Part shown: piece by piece, positions 6,641 to 8,336 of the stretch
Position numbering within the stretch: position 1 is the first letter of the stretch
How the letters are laid out: each line of letters starts with the position of its first letter
NCBI GenBank assembly: GCA_021825225.1
Contig: JAKAIH010000097.1
Coordinates: 1 to 8,336, forward strand
From: Pseudomonadota bacterium
GTDB lineage: Bacteria > Pseudomonadota > Gammaproteobacteria > Burkholderiales > SG8-39
Direction of reading: 5' to 3'
DNA: 8,336 nucleotides
Position numbers and translations under genes: made by a program
Notes under the pieces: generated by a model
Seen by the model: only the letters and a program-made list of their open reading frames with translations
The model's database searches: none
What the model was told of the DNA's origin: nothing

Positions 6641-6996
6641 TGAAACGCTCCAATGAACCGATATTCTGGTCTCTGTTCGGCGCCGGCGGGATGCTCGCGG
6701 CCTTGATCGGCCCGGCGCTGGTGTTCATCACCGGCATCGCCGTGCCGTTTGGTTTGATTTTCAAGCCGGACACCATGAGCTATGCGCATATGCTCGCGTT
6801 GTCGCAAAACTGGGCGGGCAAGATTTTCATCCTTGCCGTTATTGCTCTGTTTCTGTGGCACGCGGCGCACCGCATACACATCCTGCTGCACGATTTTGGG
6901 GTCCATGCGGTGACGGCAGTCAGGGTTCTCTGCTATGGTGGCGCCTTTGCGGGAACGGTGATCGCAGCCTATACGCTGCTGATGATCAAGGCTTGA
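6640..6996 (+). CDS. frdD: Fumarate reductase membrane anchor subunit D
   Basis: This is the second membrane anchor of fumarate reductase. It is 118 residues long, against 119 in E. coli. The start is ATG in TGATG, sharing its A with the frdC stop codon. The family opening is present (KRSNEPIFW then FGAGGM, 2-18). Hydrophobic segments lie at about 15-38, 61-82 and 92-115. Q56 matches E. coli Gln59 near the quinol site. The second segment contains WHAAHRIHILLHD with H74, H77, H80 and H84. H77 matches E. coli His80, but H74 stands where E. coli has a cysteine (Cys77). The C-terminal part recalls actinobacterial FrdD more than enterobacterial FrdD, from memory. Confidence 0.93.
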   Translation: MKRSNEPIFWSLFGAGGMLAALIGPALVFITGIAVPFGLIFKPDTMSYAHMLALSQNWAGKIFILAVIALFLWHAAHRIHILLHDFGVHAVTAVRVLCYGGAFAGTVIAAYTLLMIKA

Positions 6997-7031
6997 GACA
7001 GCGCCAGCGCGATTGCATACGCGTATTTGTG

Positions 7032-7065
7032 GAAAAGGTGCGGCGAGTCCGCACCTTTTCATTTT
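7032..7065 (+). terminator. Intrinsic terminator of frdABCD (or thrS leader hairpin)
   Basis: GAAAAGGTGCGG (7032-7043) pairs perfectly with CCGCACCTTTTC (7049-7060) around the 5-base loop CGAGT. The 3' side is T-rich (CTTTTCATTTT), as in Rho-independent terminators. It lies 35 bases after the frdD stop codon, so it most simply ends the frd transcript. Its 3' edge is only 19 bases before the thrS start codon, so it may also sit inside the thrS leader. Confidence 0.78.
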
Positions 7066-7079
7066 GGAATTGAGTAGCG

Positions 7080-8336
7080 ATGCCCAATATAAAACTGCCT
7101 GACGGTTCGATCCGCGGGTTTGCCCAGCCGGTGACGGTAACCGAAGTGGCCGCCAGCATCGGCCCCGGCCTGGCCAAGGCGGCGCTCGCCGGCCGCGTCG
7201 ACGGCAAGCTGGTGGATACCTCGTATCGCATCGAAGCGGACGCCGAACTCGCCATCGTCACCGAGCGCGACAAGGACGGCATCGACATCATTCGCCACTC
7301 CACCGCGCACCTGCTCGCGTACGCGGTGAAGACGCTGTTTCCCGATGCCCAGGTGACCATCGGCCCGGTGATCGAGAACGGCTTCTACTACGATTTCTCC
7401 TACAAGCGGCCGTTCACGCCGGAAGATCTCGCGGCGATCGAAAAGAAAATGTCCGAGCTCGCGAAAAAGGACTACCCGGTGATGCGCGAAGTGCGCTCGC
7501 GCGACGAGGCGGTGGCGCTGTTCAAGGGCATGGGCGAGCACTACAAGGCCGAGATCATCGCCTCGATTCCCGCGGATCAGGAGATCGGCCTGTATCGCGA
7601 GGGCGATTTCGTCGACCTGTGCCGCGGGCCGCACGTGCCCTCCACCGGCAAGCTCAAGGTGTTCAAGCTGATGAAAGTCGCCGGCGCCTACTGGCGCGGC
7701 GACTCGAAGAACGAGATGCTGCAGCGCATCTATGGCACCGCCTGGGCGAAAAAGGAAGAGCAGGACGCCTATCTGCATATGCTCGAGGAGGCGGAAAAAC
7801 GCGACCACAGGAAGCTCGGCACGCAACTCGACCTGTTCCACATGCAGGAGGAAGCGCCGGGCATGGTGTTCTGGCATCCCAAGGGCTGGACGCTGTGGCA
7901 GCAGGTGGAGCAGTACATGCGCCGCGTGTATCAGGACAACGGTTATCAGGAGGTGCGCTGCCCGCAGATTCTGGACCGCAGCCTGTGGGAAAAATCCGGC
8001 CACTGGGAGAACTACCGCGAGAACATGTTCACCACCGAATCGGAGAAGCGCACCTACGCGGTGAAGCCGATGAACTGCCCCGGCCACGTGCAGATCTACA
8101 ACGCCGGCCTGCGCAGCTACCGCGAACTGCCGCTGCGCTATGGCGAGTTCGGCGCCTGCCACAGGAACGAGGCCTCCGGAGCGCTGCACGGCATCATGCG
8201 CATCCGCGCCTTCACCCAGGACGACGGCCACATCTTCTGCACCGAGGACCAGATCCTGCCCGAATGCGTCGCCTATACCGCGCTGCTGCAGAAGGTCTAT
8301 GCGGACTTCGGCTTTACCCAGATCGTGTACAAGCTC
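7080..8336 (+). CDS. thrS: Threonine--tRNA ligase, N-terminal 419 residues (partial)
   Basis: This cytoplasmic class II aminoacyl-tRNA synthetase charges tRNA-Thr with threonine. The visible part starts with a TGS domain (about 1-62). An editing domain follows with HSTAH (H73, H77) and CRGPH (C181, H185), which removes mischarged serine. The catalytic core carries zinc ligands C333 in MNCPGH and H384 in DDGHIF, plus the motif 2 arginine R362 in HRNEASG. The third zinc histidine, motif 3 and the anticodon-binding domain lie beyond the window. The frame is open to the last base. The ribosome-binding site is weak: GGAA 10 bases upstream, or GAG 5 bases upstream. The [10 protein letters not shown] beginning fits the family start. 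No promoter is evident in the short gap after frdD. Confidence 0.97.
   Translation, partial: MPNIKLPDGSIRGFAQPVTVTEVAASIGPGLAKAALAGRVDGKLVDTSYRIEADAELAIVTERDKDGIDIIRHSTAHLLAYAVKTLFPDAQVTIGPVIENGFYYDFSYKRPFTPEDLAAIEKKMSELAKKDYPVMREVRSRDEAVALFKGMGEHYKAEIIASIPADQEIGLYREGDFVDLCRGPHVPSTGKLKVFKLMKVAGAYWRGDSKNEMLQRIYGTAWAKKEEQDAYLHMLEEAEKRDHRKLGTQLDLFHMQEEAPGMVFWHPKGWTLWQQVEQYMRRVYQDNGYQEVRCPQILDRSLWEKSGHWENYRENMFTTESEKRTYAVKPMNCPGHVQIYNAGLRSYRELPLRYGEFGACHRNEASGALHGIMRIRAFTQDDGHIFCTEDQILPECVAYTALLQKVYADFGFTQIVYKL

Noticed and set aside
7017..7026. Palindrome ATACGCGTAT between frdD and thrS
   Set aside because: It is short and isolated, with no partner site or promoter at a useful distance.
7059..8231. 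A 390-codon open frame on the minus strand opposite thrS
   Set aside because: thrS is unmistakable on the plus strand with its catalytic and editing motifs. This is a composition shadow.

Overview
The window is GC-rich DNA from a Gram-negative proteobacterium. The threonyl-tRNA synthetase and the malic enzyme read most like betaproteobacterial proteins. That assignment rests on remembered family sequences, not on a search. There are six protein genes. Two run off the window edges. I see no mobile element, CRISPR array, rRNA or tRNA.

Layout, left to right. Positions 1-1359 (minus) hold the first 453 codons of a large flavin/iron-sulfur oxidoreductase. It fuses an NfnA-like (ferredoxin-NADP reductase / PyrK-type) module to an NfnB/GltD-like module and continues past position 1. 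Positions 1360-1655 hold its upstream region, with an FNR/Anr-type box and a well-spaced -10, plus a strong hairpin just after the malic enzyme stop codon. Positions 1656-3296 (minus) are a complete malic enzyme. Positions 3297-3703 are a divergent intergenic region with a perfect FNR box and two hairpins. Positions 3704-6996 (plus) are a complete, tightly overlapping frdABCD operon for quinol:fumarate reductase of the E. coli type, followed by an intrinsic terminator. Positions 7080-8336 (plus) are the first 419 codons of thrS.

How the genes fit together. Fumarate reductase reduces fumarate to succinate with quinol, malic enzyme converts malate to pyruvate with NAD(P)H, and an Nfn-like enzyme could exchange electrons among NADH, NADPH and ferredoxin. 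The two FNR-type boxes, one before the Nfn-like gene and one before frd, suggest that low oxygen induces both. I infer an anaerobic redox-balancing cluster next to a housekeeping gene. No gene here is of an unknown class. The points most worth following up are the paired FNR promoters with long leaders, the structured frd leader, NADP-type residues in the malic enzyme, a histidine pair in the FrdCD membrane anchor, and the terminator-like hairpin directly before thrS.
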